A DNA stretch of 64,000 bases from Halobacillus sp. Nhm2S1 (GTDB lineage Bacteria; Bacillota; Bacilli; Bacillales; Halobacillaceae), in NCBI RefSeq assembly GCF_019599545.1, contig NZ_JAIEZV010000001.1, forward strand, positions 1,178,001 to 1,242,000, read 5' to 3'. The notes under the pieces are model-generated. The model was not told the origin of the DNA and searched no databases. It was given only the letters and a program-made list of their open reading frames with translations. Shown piece by piece: positions 42,744-52,310 of this stretch; position 1 is the stretch's first letter, and each line of letters begins with the position of its first letter. Made by a program: the position numbers and the translations under genes.

Positions 42744-45597
42744 TTGTTTCTCCTCCTTTAGACATCTGTAGCGCTTCATGAATGATTCGATTCTGCTCCG
42801 TTTTATGGATGTTCGGCTCGCCTACGGAAGGGGAAGCACGGTGCGGACGACCGACAAAGCGGTGGATCTGTCCCTTTTTCAACAGCTTGTGCAAAATCCC
42901 TTCGACGAAGTACCAGCTACCCATGTTCTGTGGTTCTTCTTGGACCCATACTAATTCTTCTAAATTCGGATAAGACTCTAACATCTCAGCTAATCGCTGT
43001 TCAGGGAACGGATAGATTTGTTCGATTCTTACAGCATCGATCGTCTCAAAGGTCTGATCGGTACCGTCTACCGTATCTTCAATATCGACCATGATTTTCC
43101 CGCTTCCGAGAAGGAGTGTTTTCACTTTTTCTTTATCCTTGTTCTCAGATAAAATGGGTTGTTTCATAATCGGTTGGAATCGTCCCGTACTGAACTGTTC
43201 CCCGGAAACCGCCACGCGCTGATTCCGCAACAAACTCTTCGGTGTCATCAACACAAGAGGGCGTGCTTCTTCCTGATTACTAATGGCTGCTTGTCTTCTT
43301 AACAAGTGGAAATATTGGGCAGAAGACGTGACATTCGCAACCGTCCAGTTGTTTTCAGCAGCGAGCTGTAGGAATCGCTCAAGACGTGCACTGGAGTGCT
43401 CCGGTCCTTGACCTTCGTATCCGTGAGGAAGCAAGAAGACCATATTGGACATTTCTCCCCACTTGGCGCGACCCGCCGATACGAACTGGTCAAAAATGAC
43501 TTGTCCAGCATTAGCGAAATCACCGAATTGTGCTTCCCAAAGCACAAGAGATTCTGGTGCCTGGACACTGTACCCATACTCAAAACCAATGACACCAGCT
43601 TCAGACAATGGGCTGTTATGAATATCAAATGACGCATTCGCCTGTTCTAATCCATGCATTGGACAATACGTTTCTCCTGTTTCTACATCATGAAGAACAA
43701 GATGACGGTGGGCAAATGTTCCACGCTCCGTATCTTGACCTGTAATTCGAATTGGACGGCCATCTTCAAGAATCGAAGCAAACGCTAAGGCTTCAGCTGT
43801 CGCCCAGTCGACCTTCTGCCCGTCATCAAGCATTTTACTGCGTCTTTGAAGAATTTTTTCGAGCTTTTTGAAGCCATTAAACCCTTCTGGACGTTTCAAC
43901 AGGCCTTCATTCAATCCTTTGAGACGTTCAAGATCGATTGCTGTGTCAATTTCGTCAAGGTTTCGTTCGACTCCACTCGGGCGATCTTTTACATCAGGAG
44001 AAGACGTTTCATGCTCGTTCATATTGTTATAGATGTCGCGTAGTTTTTTCTCTACTTCCGCTTTCATATCATCAAGAGCGCCATCTCCTACGACAGATTC
44101 TTCCTGGAGCTGTTTTTCAAACACAGCCGCAGCCGTAGGGTGTGCGTCGATTTCTTTATAAAGTTTCGGTTGGGTAGAGCGTGGTTCATCCATTTCATTG
44201 TGACCAAAACGGCGGTAGCCTACGAGATCGATTAAGAAATCTTTATGGAATTTCTGGCGGTACTCATATGCAAGAGCCATAGCTGATAAACAAGCTAGCG
44301 GATCATCAGCATTCACATGGACGACAGGAATTTCAAACCCTTTAGCAAGGTCACTCGCATATCGTGTGGAGCGTCCATCTTTCCGGTTTGTTGTGAATCC
44401 AACAAGGTTGTTAGCAATAATGTGGACCGTTCCACCGGTACGATATCCAGGGAGGTCACTCATGTTCAGAGTTTCTGCTACAACACCTTCACCGATGAAC
44501 GCGGCGTCACCATGGATCAACAGGCCGAATGCCTCGTCCTCATCCATTTTGGCATAGCCTGGTTCTGATCGGTCATCCTGAGCCGCACGTGTGAAGCCTT
44601 CGACTACAGGGTTGACGTATTCCAGGTGTGATGGATTATGGCTAAGAGTCACGCGTGTAGCAGACTGTTCACCGTTTTCAATTTCCCTTCTCGCCCCAAA
44701 GTGATATTTCACATCACCTGTCCAGCCGTAATTGATCCCCATTGAGCCTTCTGATGGCACCAGTTCCTTATCTGGAGAAAGGTGAAATTCAGAAAAAATA
44801 CGATCATATGGTTTGCCGAGGATATGAGCAAGGACATTCAAACGTCCCCGGTGGGCCATGCCCATCATGATATGTTTGATTTTATCGCCCGAAGCCGATT
44901 GGATGATGTGATCAAGCATCGGCACCATGATATCCAGGCCTTCAATTGAAAAGCGCTTCTGCGCAACGAATGTTTTGGCAAGGAAATTTTCAAAGCCTTC
45001 GACTTCAGCAAGTCGGTAAAGCAATTGTTTTTTCTCTTCATCTGTCAATGACACCGTATAGGAACCAGTGTCCACTTTATCCTGGAGCCATTTTCTTTCA
45101 TCTTCGTTATTCACATGACCGAATTCAAAAGAAATGGTCCCTGCATAACGTTCTTTTAGCGTTTTGACTACTTGAAGTGCGTTATCCAGTTTCATTGGGG
45201 CATCAGGCCACACCCAATCAGCCGGAATTTCTTTTAAATCTTTCTCCTGTAGTCCATATGTTTCTAATTCAAGCAAATTTGTTTTAGGTCGCTCATCACT
45301 GCCTACCGCGTAAATATTCGCTTGTAGATGACCATGACGACGAATAGCCTCAACAAGTTTCAACGCTGAGGTAATTTTAGCTATGTCCCTTTCAGAAGGT
45401 GAAGCAGATCCATTGGTTGCAGGAACTGTTTCGCTTCCCATCCATTCAGGAGCCCCGTGCTCATCAAAGATTTCCTTCAAGGAAGGATCGACAGCACTAG
45501 GATCGTTTTCATATTGTTCGAATTGTTCTTCGATGTACCCCATGTTGGGGCCATGGAAATTTCCCCAAAAGTTTTGAGTGGAGCCTTGTTTAGACAC
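42730..45597 (-). CDS. odhA: 2-Oxoglutarate dehydrogenase E1 component
   Basis: 955 aa. The N-terminal E2-binding segment (NFWGNFHGPNMGYIEEQ) is followed by the ThDP-dependent domains, with IMMGMAHRGRLNVLAH and HGDAAFIGEG (ThDP/Mg region), and a C-terminal transketolase-like half. It decarboxylates 2-oxoglutarate. GTG at 45597 is chosen because GGGGG lies 8 bp upstream; the reading frame could extend five codons to a TTG that would lie inside that site. First gene of odhAB, with a sigma-A promoter and a cre-like site. Confidence 0.95.
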   Translation of the reverse strand: MSKQGSTQNFWGNFHGPNMGYIEEQFEQYENDPSAVDPSLKEIFDEHGAPEWMGSETVPATNGSASPSERDIAKITSALKLVEAIRRHGHLQANIYAVGSDERPKTNLLELETYGLQEKDLKEIPADWVWPDAPMKLDNALQVVKTLKERYAGTISFEFGHVNNEDERKWLQDKVDTGSYTVSLTDEEKKQLLYRLAEVEGFENFLAKTFVAQKRFSIEGLDIMVPMLDHIIQSASGDKIKHIMMGMAHRGRLNVLAHILGKPYDRIFSEFHLSPDKELVPSEGSMGINYGWTGDVKYHFGARREIENGEQSATRVTLSHNPSHLEYVNPVVEGFTRAAQDDRSEPGYAKMDEDEAFGLLIHGDAAFIGEGVVAETLNMSDLPGYRTGGTVHIIANNLVGFTTNRKDGRSTRYASDLAKGFEIPVVHVNADDPLACLSAMALAYEYRQKFHKDFLIDLVGYRRFGHNEMDEPRSTQPKLYKEIDAHPTAAAVFEKQLQEESVVGDGALDDMKAEVEKKLRDIYNNMNEHETSSPDVKDRPSGVERNLDEIDTAIDLERLKGLNEGLLKRPEGFNGFKKLEKILQRRSKMLDDGQKVDWATAEALAFASILEDGRPIRITGQDTERGTFAHRHLVLHDVETGETYCPMHGLEQANASFDIHNSPLSEAGVIGFEYGYSVQAPESLVLWEAQFGDFANAGQVIFDQFVSAGRAKWGEMSNMVFLLPHGYEGQGPEHSSARLERFLQLAAENNWTVANVTSSAQYFHLLRRQAAISNQEEARPLVLMTPKSLLRNQRVAVSGEQFSTGRFQPIMKQPILSENKDKEKVKTLLLGSGKIMVDIEDTVDGTDQTFETIDAVRIEQIYPFPEQRLAEMLESYPNLEELVWVQEEPQNMGSWYFVEGILHKLLKKGQIHRFVGRPHRASPSVGEPNIHKTEQNRIIHEALQMSKGGETNEGN

Positions 45598-45634
45598 GTA
45601 GAATACCCCCAAGTAGTTGTTGGCTAATGTTTCC

Positions 45635-45650
45635 TCGAAAACGTTTCCAA
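45635..45650 (-). promoter_or_regulatory. Candidate cre (CcpA) site in the odhA leader
   Basis: TTGGAAACGTTTTCGA on the minus strand matches WTGNAARCGNWWWCAW at 15 of 16 positions. It lies about 5-20 bp after the predicted transcription start, a roadblock position. Confidence 0.55.
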
Positions 45651-45661
45651 GTCCATGTACT

Positions 45662-45691
45662 ATTATAGAATTGAAACGCTTCCGTATTCAA
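45662..45691 (-). promoter_or_regulatory. Sigma-A promoter of odhAB
   Basis: TTGAAT (45691-45686), 18-bp spacer, TATAAT (45667-45662) on the minus strand. Confidence 0.65.
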
Positions 45692-45747
45692 CAAATTTCG
45701 CTTAATTTTTTAATGAATGTTCAAATCCATTCCATTATAACAAGAAA

Positions 45748-45767
45748 GACGCACCGATGGGTACGCC
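45748..45767 (-). terminator. Terminator of ppk
   Basis: On the minus strand GGCGTACC pairs with GGTGCGTC (two G-T pairs) around CATC, followed by TTTCTTG. The pairing is weaker on the plus strand. Confidence 0.65.
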
Positions 45768-45805
45768 TTTTTCACTTTTTGCCACTAAAGTGATATTTCG
45801 TTTTG

Positions 45806-47905
45806 TTATTCTTCGTCCTCCAAGACGCGGTAAGCCATATCATAAAGTTTCATTTGGCTGTTAATGGGTTGGGCGTTTTCCGTACGTTTGACATGCTCAT
45901 AGGATCCGTCATTCTTTTGTTCCCGCGCTTTGACATTGTCATTCAGCATGACCGATAGTATCTTTTGCAATCGACTTTTAATCTCGGGTTCATGGATGGG
46001 GAACAAAAGCTCGACACGCTTGACCATGTTTCTTGTCATCATGTCAGCAGAGGATAAAAAGACACGATCATCTCCATTATGGTGGAAATAATAAATCCGA
46101 CTGTGCTCAAGGAAACGACCGACAATACTAATGACACGTATGTTATCACTGAACCCCTGAATTCCAGGGCGAAGGCAGCAGATCCCACGTACGATCAAAT
46201 CGATTTGCACGCCTGCTTGAGAGGCTTCGTAAAGCTTCATAATTAAATTTTTATCCGTCAGGGAATTCATCTTTGCTATAATGCGTCCATTGCCATGTTG
46301 CTTTTGAAAACGGATTTCATTATTAATATACCGTATAAAGTCATTTCGTATATCAAACGGGGCCATCGACAGGTGGTGAAATTGTGGTTTTTCGGTGAAC
46401 CCGCTTAGATAATTGAAGAAATCTGTGGCATCAATCCCGAATTTCCGTTTCGCTGTAATGATTCCCATATCTGTATAAAGCGATGCTGTCTGGTCATTGT
46501 AGTTCCCTGTTCCCAGGTGAACGAAACGTTCAATTTTCTCGTTTTTCTTCCTGACCACCAAGGTGATTTTGCTGTGGGTTTTCAGATAGGTCATTCCATA
46601 AATCACGTGACAGCCCGCTTTTTCTAGTTCCTTGGCCCATTGGACATTGTTTTCTTCATCAAAACGCGCCTTCAATTCTACAAGTACAGTGACTTGTTTC
46701 CCTTTTTCCGCTGCGCGCTTAAGGGCATCAATGATTGGAGAATCTCCGCTAACCCGGTATAAGGTCTGCTTAATAGCCAACACGTGGGGATCATCCGCTG
46801 CTTCTGCTACAAAGTCAACGACAGGTTCAAACGATTCGAACGGATGGTGGAGGAAAACATCACGCTCCATCACTTGTTCGAAGATATTTTCATCACTACT
46901 CAGATCCCGTGGGGGCTGAGGCATGAGCGTTTCGTAATAAAGGTGATCCTTAACGTCTTCAAACGTTTTATGGAATTTGAATAAAAAAGTTAAGTCCAGT
47001 GGTCCATTTGTGATGTACAAGTCATCTTTATGAATTTCCAGGACTTTCAATAAAAAGTTGATCAATTTCTCGTCATACTTTCCATCCCGGACTTCCAGCC
47101 GAACTGCCGCTCCCCACTTCCGCTTCTTCAATTCTTTCTCAATCTCTTTTAGTAAATCACGTGCACCTTCTTCATGAATCGTCATATCGGCATTTCTTGT
47201 TATTCTGAATTCTGTGATCGATTCAACTTCATACCCTTTGAACAATTTGCTCATAAAATGACCGATGATTTCTTCTAATAGAACATATTGATACTTATCT
47301 TCGTGATTCACAGTTACGAACCGGTCCAGTACGGAAGGTACTTGGACAATCGCCGTTTTCGTTGCTCCTTCCCGATCAAGTTCATCGCGGATGACGACAG
47401 CGAGATTGATGGACTTATTCAAGAGCATTGGAAAAGGGCGATAGGCATCTACCGCCATCGGGGTCAACACCGGAAAAATCTCTTCATCAAAATAGGTTTC
47501 AAAACGCTGGATCTCTTCTTTTGTCAGGTCATCAATAGACAAAATGGAGATTCCCTCTTGTTCCAATTCCGGTTTCATCGACTGATAGGCCGCATATTGT
47601 TTTTCCACATTTTTGTGGTTCATCTCAGCGATTTTCCTCAGCTGCTGCTTCGGCGTCAAGCCGGCTTTGTTCTCCGGTTTATTGAAACCGGCTTTGACTT
47701 GGTCTTTCAGTCCCGCGACCCGCACCATGAAGAATTCATCAAGATTGGAAGATACGATAGCTAAAAATTTCAACCGTTCCAGCAAAGGGTTGTCCATATC
47801 AAGAGCTTCATCCAACACCCGCTCATTGAAGCCTAGCCAGCTGAGCTCTCGATTGTTATAAAAAAGTGGATTGTCCAATTCTTTCGTCTTTTGTTCTGTT
47901 GACAT
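45806..47905 (-). CDS. ppk: Polyphosphate kinase 1
   Basis: 699 aa with the PPK1 four-domain layout. The N domain starts RELSWLGFNERVLDEA, the head domain carries IVSSNLDEFFMVRVAGL, and the two phospholipase-D-like catalytic domains contain YGMTYLKTHSKITLVVRK (His that is phosphorylated) and FVHLGTGNYND. It makes polyphosphate from ATP, reversibly. ATG at 47905 is chosen because AAGGGTG lies 6 bp upstream; an ATG three codons earlier does not. The ppx gene lies upstream in the same direction but ends in its own terminator, so the two may be separate transcripts. Confidence 0.94.
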   Translation of the reverse strand: MSTEQKTKELDNPLFYNNRELSWLGFNERVLDEALDMDNPLLERLKFLAIVSSNLDEFFMVRVAGLKDQVKAGFNKPENKAGLTPKQQLRKIAEMNHKNVEKQYAAYQSMKPELEQEGISILSIDDLTKEEIQRFETYFDEEIFPVLTPMAVDAYRPFPMLLNKSINLAVVIRDELDREGATKTAIVQVPSVLDRFVTVNHEDKYQYVLLEEIIGHFMSKLFKGYEVESITEFRITRNADMTIHEEGARDLLKEIEKELKKRKWGAAVRLEVRDGKYDEKLINFLLKVLEIHKDDLYITNGPLDLTFLFKFHKTFEDVKDHLYYETLMPQPPRDLSSDENIFEQVMERDVFLHHPFESFEPVVDFVAEAADDPHVLAIKQTLYRVSGDSPIIDALKRAAEKGKQVTVLVELKARFDEENNVQWAKELEKAGCHVIYGMTYLKTHSKITLVVRKKNEKIERFVHLGTGNYNDQTASLYTDMGIITAKRKFGIDATDFFNYLSGFTEKPQFHHLSMAPFDIRNDFIRYINNEIRFQKQHGNGRIIAKMNSLTDKNLIMKLYEASQAGVQIDLIVRGICCLRPGIQGFSDNIRVISIVGRFLEHSRIYYFHHNGDDRVFLSSADMMTRNMVKRVELLFPIHEPEIKSRLQKILSVMLNDNVKAREQKNDGSYEHVKRTENAQPINSQMKLYDMAYRVLEDEE

Positions 47906-48039
47906 TACGCACACCCTTTACACATGTATTCACATTCAGTTTAATACATCAATATATTCCACATTTAAAGGCAAAGTTAACTTCTTGTAAAAAATTGATG
48001 ATATATGTCGAAAGCTTAGATGAGAAAAAAGAATGACAA

Positions 48040-48068
48040 AAAAAGCAGCCCGGTACGGACTACTTTTT
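48040..48068 (-). terminator. Terminator of ppx
   Basis: On the minus strand AAAAAGTAGTCC pairs with GGGCTGCTTTTT (two G-T pairs) around a 5-nt loop, followed by TT. It overlaps the ppx stop codon. Confidence 0.75.
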
Positions 48069-49595
48069 ATTTTCCACAAAAGAGAGATCTATAGTCTTCT
48101 TCAAGGACTTTTCCAAATGTTTTTTCTGCTTTTCTGTTTGATATTCTTCAGGCATGTAAGCACCGTTACAATAGAGAGTAATACGGAGGTCCTCCCCATC
48201 ATTGGATAGCTCCAGTTTTTCGACTGTCTGCCTGCGAGTGCTGTCCAGACTATAGCAGAACTTCAGCATCGAGCCGAGAAGACGGATTTTTTTCCGTTCA
48301 TCTTTCAGGAACCACTCTTTGTATGGATCAAGGAATTGCTTGAAAACCGTCTTGTTTTTGAAAGAGGCCATCAAAGCCATCCGTAGTCTCTCCATATGCA
48401 TCAGTCCATCAATCGTACGGTTAGCAAGTAGATAAAAAGTGTGCTGTGAGCTTGATTCGTTGTCAATATATTCACCAAGATTGAATACATAGCTCGCCCT
48501 TTTCACTTCCTGCCAGTCCCTTTTCCTTAGAGAGCCGATTCCACGTTCATGGAGCTGGTGGAACAACTCATGGGCCAGGTGCTGTACATGCTGGATGTGT
48601 TTCACATTCAACTCATAATCACTGATGAGTTCCTGAATGCTCTCCTCCAACACATTTGGAAATAAGGCTGTTCCCATGTCACTCGTCAACTGTTCGAAAA
48701 AGACACCATCACGCAATCCTTTTCTGCTTAAGATGAAACCTGAAGCATGGACCGTATCATATAAAGAATGGAAGACTTCTGTTGCGGGTAGGATGATGTC
48801 CGCACGGTCCTTCGATAACCCTTCAACCTTCTGTAACTTTTTCATATTCAAGGTAAAAAGATAGTTCTTGATGAAAGCGAGGTCACTGTCCTTCATTTTA
48901 TATTGATGGAGACCTGCAAGCGGGTATTCTTTCAAGTTCTGATCGATTTGGACGAGGTTACGGGCGCCACCCCCAATTCCGATCAAAGGAACGTTCTTTT
49001 TCTTAAGCCATGGAAGAGATTGAAATTGTTCAATCAGATAATGACGAAGGTCGGACATTTCTTCCTCTGTAGGGAGATCTTTTTTAAAGAAATCTTGTTT
49101 AAGAGTTAACGCTCCAAATGGGAAACTATGGGATTCGATCAATTCCCTGTCCTTGAAATATGTAACTTCCGTACTTCCTCCACCGATGTCGACAGTAATT
49201 CCTTCTGTCACAGGAGTCGAATTCACCACTGCCAAATAACCATAATAAGCTTCCTCCTGATCAGAAAGGATGCGCATATCAAACCCTGTGTGTTCGGATA
49301 CCTGGTGAATGATTTCAGCTTGATTTTGTGCTTGCCTGATGGTAGCGGTCGCGACACAAACCATTTCTTCTAATGGGTAAGACTCTGCGACTTCTTTGAA
49401 GCTTTTTAATGTGCTCAAAAGGATCTGGATGCCTTCTGTAGATAAGAGACCGTCGTCCATGAGGTGATTCCTCAATCTGGCAACAGCTTTCACATTTTCC
49501 ACTTCCCGAAGACGTCCACCTTTCTCCCTCAAATAAATGACTAGACGCATTGTGTTCGATCCGACATCAATAATTGCGTAATAACTTTTGGCCAT
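48060..49595 (-). CDS. ppx: Exopolyphosphatase, Ppx/GppA family
   Basis: 511 aa with the ASKHA fold. Phosphate loop 1 is IIDVGSNTMRL (about 7-17), phosphate loop 2 TVDIGGGSTEV (near 140), and the C-terminal half is an HD-like helical region. It degrades polyphosphate from its ends (or acts on pppGpp in GppA-type enzymes). ATG at 49595 is chosen because GGTGAGACG lies upstream; six extra codons to an earlier ATG are possible. Upstream of ppk in the same direction. Confidence 0.92.
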   Translation of the reverse strand: MAKSYYAIIDVGSNTMRLVIYLREKGGRLREVENVKAVARLRNHLMDDGLLSTEGIQILLSTLKSFKEVAESYPLEEMVCVATATIRQAQNQAEIIHQVSEHTGFDMRILSDQEEAYYGYLAVVNSTPVTEGITVDIGGGSTEVTYFKDRELIESHSFPFGALTLKQDFFKKDLPTEEEMSDLRHYLIEQFQSLPWLKKKNVPLIGIGGGARNLVQIDQNLKEYPLAGLHQYKMKDSDLAFIKNYLFTLNMKKLQKVEGLSKDRADIILPATEVFHSLYDTVHASGFILSRKGLRDGVFFEQLTSDMGTALFPNVLEESIQELISDYELNVKHIQHVQHLAHELFHQLHERGIGSLRKRDWQEVKRASYVFNLGEYIDNESSSQHTFYLLANRTIDGLMHMERLRMALMASFKNKTVFKQFLDPYKEWFLKDERKKIRLLGSMLKFCYSLDSTRRQTVEKLELSNDGEDLRITLYCNGAYMPEEYQTEKQKKHLEKSLKKTIDLSFVENKK

Positions 49596-49637
49596 CGTCT
49601 CACCACACTTCATTTTTTGCCATTATACCACAAGAAA

Positions 49638-49665
49638 CCGCCCTCTTAATATATTAAGAGGGCGG
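49638..49665 (-). terminator. Terminator of prkA
   Basis: CCGCCCTCTTAAT pairs perfectly with ATTAAGAGGGCGG around a 2-nt loop, followed by TTTCTTGTGG on the minus strand. Confidence 0.85.
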
Positions 49666-49679
49666 CTGGGTGTTCGTTA

Positions 49680-51575
49680 TTATCTATTCAGTAAGCTACC
49701 GACATATTTCAATAATTCATTGGCAGAGCTTGAGTTATATCCGTGTTCATCGATAAGAGTCGCGACAACTTCATTGATCTTCTTAAGCTGCTGCTCATCC
49801 GGCGTCTTCGTAGATGTCGTAATTTTCACTACATCTTTCAGGTCTGCGAACAACTTTTTCTGGATCGCTTCGCGTAACCGCTCATGAGACTGATAATCGA
49901 ACTTCTTGCCTTTACGAGCATAAGCGGAGATGCGGATTAAGATTTCTTCACGGAACGCTTTCTTCGCGTTTTCTGATACACCGATCTGTTCTTCTATGGA
50001 ACGCATGAGGCGCTCATCCGGATTCAATTCTTCTCCTGTCAGCGGATCTCTAAGCTTGGCTTTATTACAGTAGGCTTCTACATTATCCAAGTAGTTATCC
50101 ATTAAAGTGACCGCAGACTCTTCATAGGAGTAGACAAAAGCTTTCTGTACTTCTTTCTTCGCAATCTCGTCGTACTCTTTTCTAGCAAGGGAAATGAAGT
50201 CAAGATAACGTTCTTTATCTTCGCTGGAGATGGAAGCGTGGCTTCCGAGACCATCTTTCAACGAACGCAGAACATCCAGTGCATTGATCGACGTCAACTC
50301 TTTCTTAATGATCGTAGAGGAGATGCGGTTAATGACATAACGAGGGTCAATGCCGCTCATACCTTCATCCGCGTGTTCTTTTTTCAACTCCTCCACATCA
50401 ACATCGCTGAACCCTTCTAGAATCTCACCATCATACAGACGCATTTTCTTCAATACATCGATAGACGCTTTCTTAGACTCTTTCAGGCGAGTCAAAATCG
50501 TAAACATCGCAGCGACCCTCAGCGTATGCGGGGCAATGTGAACATCCCTGATGTCACTTTCGCGTATCATCTTTTCATAGATACGTTCTTCCTGACTTAC
50601 TTTCAAGTTATAAGGAACAGGCATGACAATCATCCGGGAATGCAAGGCCTCATTTTTCTTATTGGCAATGAAAGAACGATATTCCGCTTCGTTCGTATGG
50701 GCGATGATCAGCTCATCTGCCGAGATGAGGGCAAAACGTCCAGCCTTGAAGTTTCCTTCCTGCGTTAAGCTGAGCAAGTGCCATAAAAACTTCTCATCAC
50801 ACTTCAGCATTTCCTGGAATTCCATAATCCCACGGTTCGCTTTGTTCAATTCACCGTCAAAACGATAGGCCCTAGGATCTGATTCAGAACCATATTGAGC
50901 AATCGTAGAAAAGTCGATGGAACCCGTCAAGTCTGCAATATCCTGGGACTTAGGATCAGAAGGGCTGAACGTTCCAATGCCTGTACGCTTATCCTCTGAG
51001 AAAAAGATACGTTCAACTAAAACGTCCTCAATCCTTCCCCCATACTCTGTTTCCACTCTCATGGTATTTAATGGAGATAGACTGCCCTCAATCCGAATTC
51101 CGTACTCTTCCTGAAAATCTTTACGCAGATGGTTCGGAACAAGATGTAATGGGTCCTCGTGCATCGGACAACCCTTGATCGCAAAGACAGCCCCTTCATC
51201 CGTATGCGTGTATTTCTCCATCCCACGTTTAAGTAGATTAACAAGCGTTGATTTACCACCACTGACAGGTCCCATCAATAAAAGGATACGTTTTCTAACA
51301 TCCAGTCTTCTTGCTGCAGGATGGAAATATTCTTCTACAAGCTTCTCCATGGCCTCATCCAAGCCATAGATGTCCTCATCGAAAAACTTGTAACGCTTAT
51401 GATCGTGCTCTTCTGCTACTCCCGCACTTTTAATCATATTGTAAACGCGGGAATGGGCGGATTGAGCTAAATACGGGCGCTCTTTCAGTAAATCCAAATA
51501 TTCTGAGAATGTACCTTCCCATTTCAGTTCTTCTTCTTGTTCCCGGTGGTCTTGTATTTTCTTTAAAATGTCCAC
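49680..51575 (-). CDS. prkA: PrkA, AAA+ serine protein kinase
   Basis: 631 aa, the usual PrkA length. Walker A GPVSGGKSTLV (about 103-113) and an AAA+ core with LVPNHLRKDFQEEYGIRIEG, then a C-terminal kinase-like domain. In Bacillus it acts in the mother cell during sporulation and works with YhbH; Lon-like protease activity has also been reported. Start is GTG behind GGGGGAGGTCGCGAA. A weak sigma-E-like promoter lies about 40 bp upstream. Confidence 0.94.
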   Translation of the reverse strand: MDILKKIQDHREQEEELKWEGTFSEYLDLLKERPYLAQSAHSRVYNMIKSAGVAEEHDHKRYKFFDEDIYGLDEAMEKLVEEYFHPAARRLDVRKRILLLMGPVSGGKSTLVNLLKRGMEKYTHTDEGAVFAIKGCPMHEDPLHLVPNHLRKDFQEEYGIRIEGSLSPLNTMRVETEYGGRIEDVLVERIFFSEDKRTGIGTFSPSDPKSQDIADLTGSIDFSTIAQYGSESDPRAYRFDGELNKANRGIMEFQEMLKCDEKFLWHLLSLTQEGNFKAGRFALISADELIIAHTNEAEYRSFIANKKNEALHSRMIVMPVPYNLKVSQEERIYEKMIRESDIRDVHIAPHTLRVAAMFTILTRLKESKKASIDVLKKMRLYDGEILEGFSDVDVEELKKEHADEGMSGIDPRYVINRISSTIIKKELTSINALDVLRSLKDGLGSHASISSEDKERYLDFISLARKEYDEIAKKEVQKAFVYSYEESAVTLMDNYLDNVEAYCNKAKLRDPLTGEELNPDERLMRSIEEQIGVSENAKKAFREEILIRISAYARKGKKFDYQSHERLREAIQKKLFADLKDVVKITTSTKTPDEQQLKKINEVVATLIDEHGYNSSSANELLKYVGSLLNR

Positions 51576-51614
51576 TTCGCGACCTCCCCCGTCGTAAGAG
51601 ACGAATTTTAATAC

Positions 51615-51643
51615 ATCCTATGCCTGGCTACTGTAAAACATGT
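51615..51643 (-). promoter_or_regulatory. Weak candidate sigma-E promoter of prkA
   Basis: ACATGTTT (51643-51636), 13-bp spacer, CATAGGAT (51622-51615) on the minus strand; about six of eight positions match each sigma-E box. Same spacing as the yhbH candidate. Confidence 0.3.
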
Positions 51644-51775
51644 GTAAATGAATACGAAATGCGGAGGCATCCTGGTAGACGCGATAAGCATAAGACAAAC
51701 GGTGCAGTGGTGCGTTCTTTCACCACGGAAGCGGTTGACTTATGTCTCGAACGTCTGGATGCTACAACTGAATAA
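51620..51775 (+). CDS. Possible small cysteine-containing protein (51 aa), uncertain
   Basis: An open frame from ATG at 51620 encodes MPGYCKTCVNEYEMRRHPGR, then a basic and polar rest ending LCLERLDATTE. The CxxC near the start and balanced codon use look protein-like, but there is no ribosome-binding site and it overlaps the candidate prkA promoter on the other strand. It may be a real small gene, a decayed one, or chance. Confidence 0.25.
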   Translation: MPGYCKTCVNEYEMRRHPGRRDKHKTNGAVVRSFTTEAVDLCLERLDATTE

Positions 51776-51918
51776 ATACGTACAAATCCTGCTCATTGAG
51801 TGTGGCTACCTGAGGAACATAACTTTTCCAAAAAAACCTGATTTAGAGAAAACTAAGAAGTGAGGGAAATGCCCTCTTATCCACCCTATGGCCTCTCTCG
51901 TCCATTCATGACAGAAAA

Positions 51919-51948
51919 AAGAGGACTAACATGGAAGTCAGTCCTCTT
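51919..51948 (-). terminator. Terminator of the 59-aa membrane protein gene
   Basis: AAGAGGACT pairs with AGTCCTCTT around a 12-nt loop, followed by TTTTTCTG on the minus strand. The stem overlaps the stop. Confidence 0.75.
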
Positions 51949-52117
51949 CGTAATCCTTTTCTTGAATATACCTGCGCCTTTTAGACAATCCCATGACCAA
52001 AAAAGCAACGAATAGAAACAAATTGAGCCAGCGAAAGTCATCATAAAATATAGCTAATAATGCCCAAATTGCCGCACTGAATAAGAAAAGGATGCTGGAA
52101 ATCAACGTTTGGCTCAC
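51938..52117 (-). CDS. Small two-helix membrane protein
   Basis: 59 aa from GTG at 52117: two hydrophobic segments (about 4-24 and 29-44), then a charged cytoplasmic tail KRRRYIQEKDYEED. GTG is chosen because GGAGGG ends about 7 bp upstream; an ATG two codons earlier would be directly adjacent to that site. No family recognised. Divergent from lipM and followed by a terminator, so probably expressed. Confidence 0.65.
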   Translation of the reverse strand: MSQTLISSILFLFSAAIWALLAIFYDDFRWLNLFLFVAFLVMGLSKRRRYIQEKDYEED

Positions 52118-52226
52118 GATCATCCCTCCTTCCTTTATTATAAATCAATAGAACCGGATTGTATGTCCATTTTTTCGCAATGAGCAAGTAGTCCTAAAGA
52201 TTGTGTGAGCCCTTGTTTAGTAAATT

Positions 52227-52255
52227 TTGACACGATGATATCGCCTTGTTAGAAT
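52227..52255 (+). promoter_or_regulatory. Sigma-A promoter of lipM-lipA
   Basis: TTGACA at 52227-52232, 17-bp spacer, TAGAAT at 52250-52255. Confidence 0.75.
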
Positions 52256-52310
52256 TGTTACGAATATTTTAATAGGATAAAGTGCTACACAAAAGAAAGA
52301 AGGACTGCAA

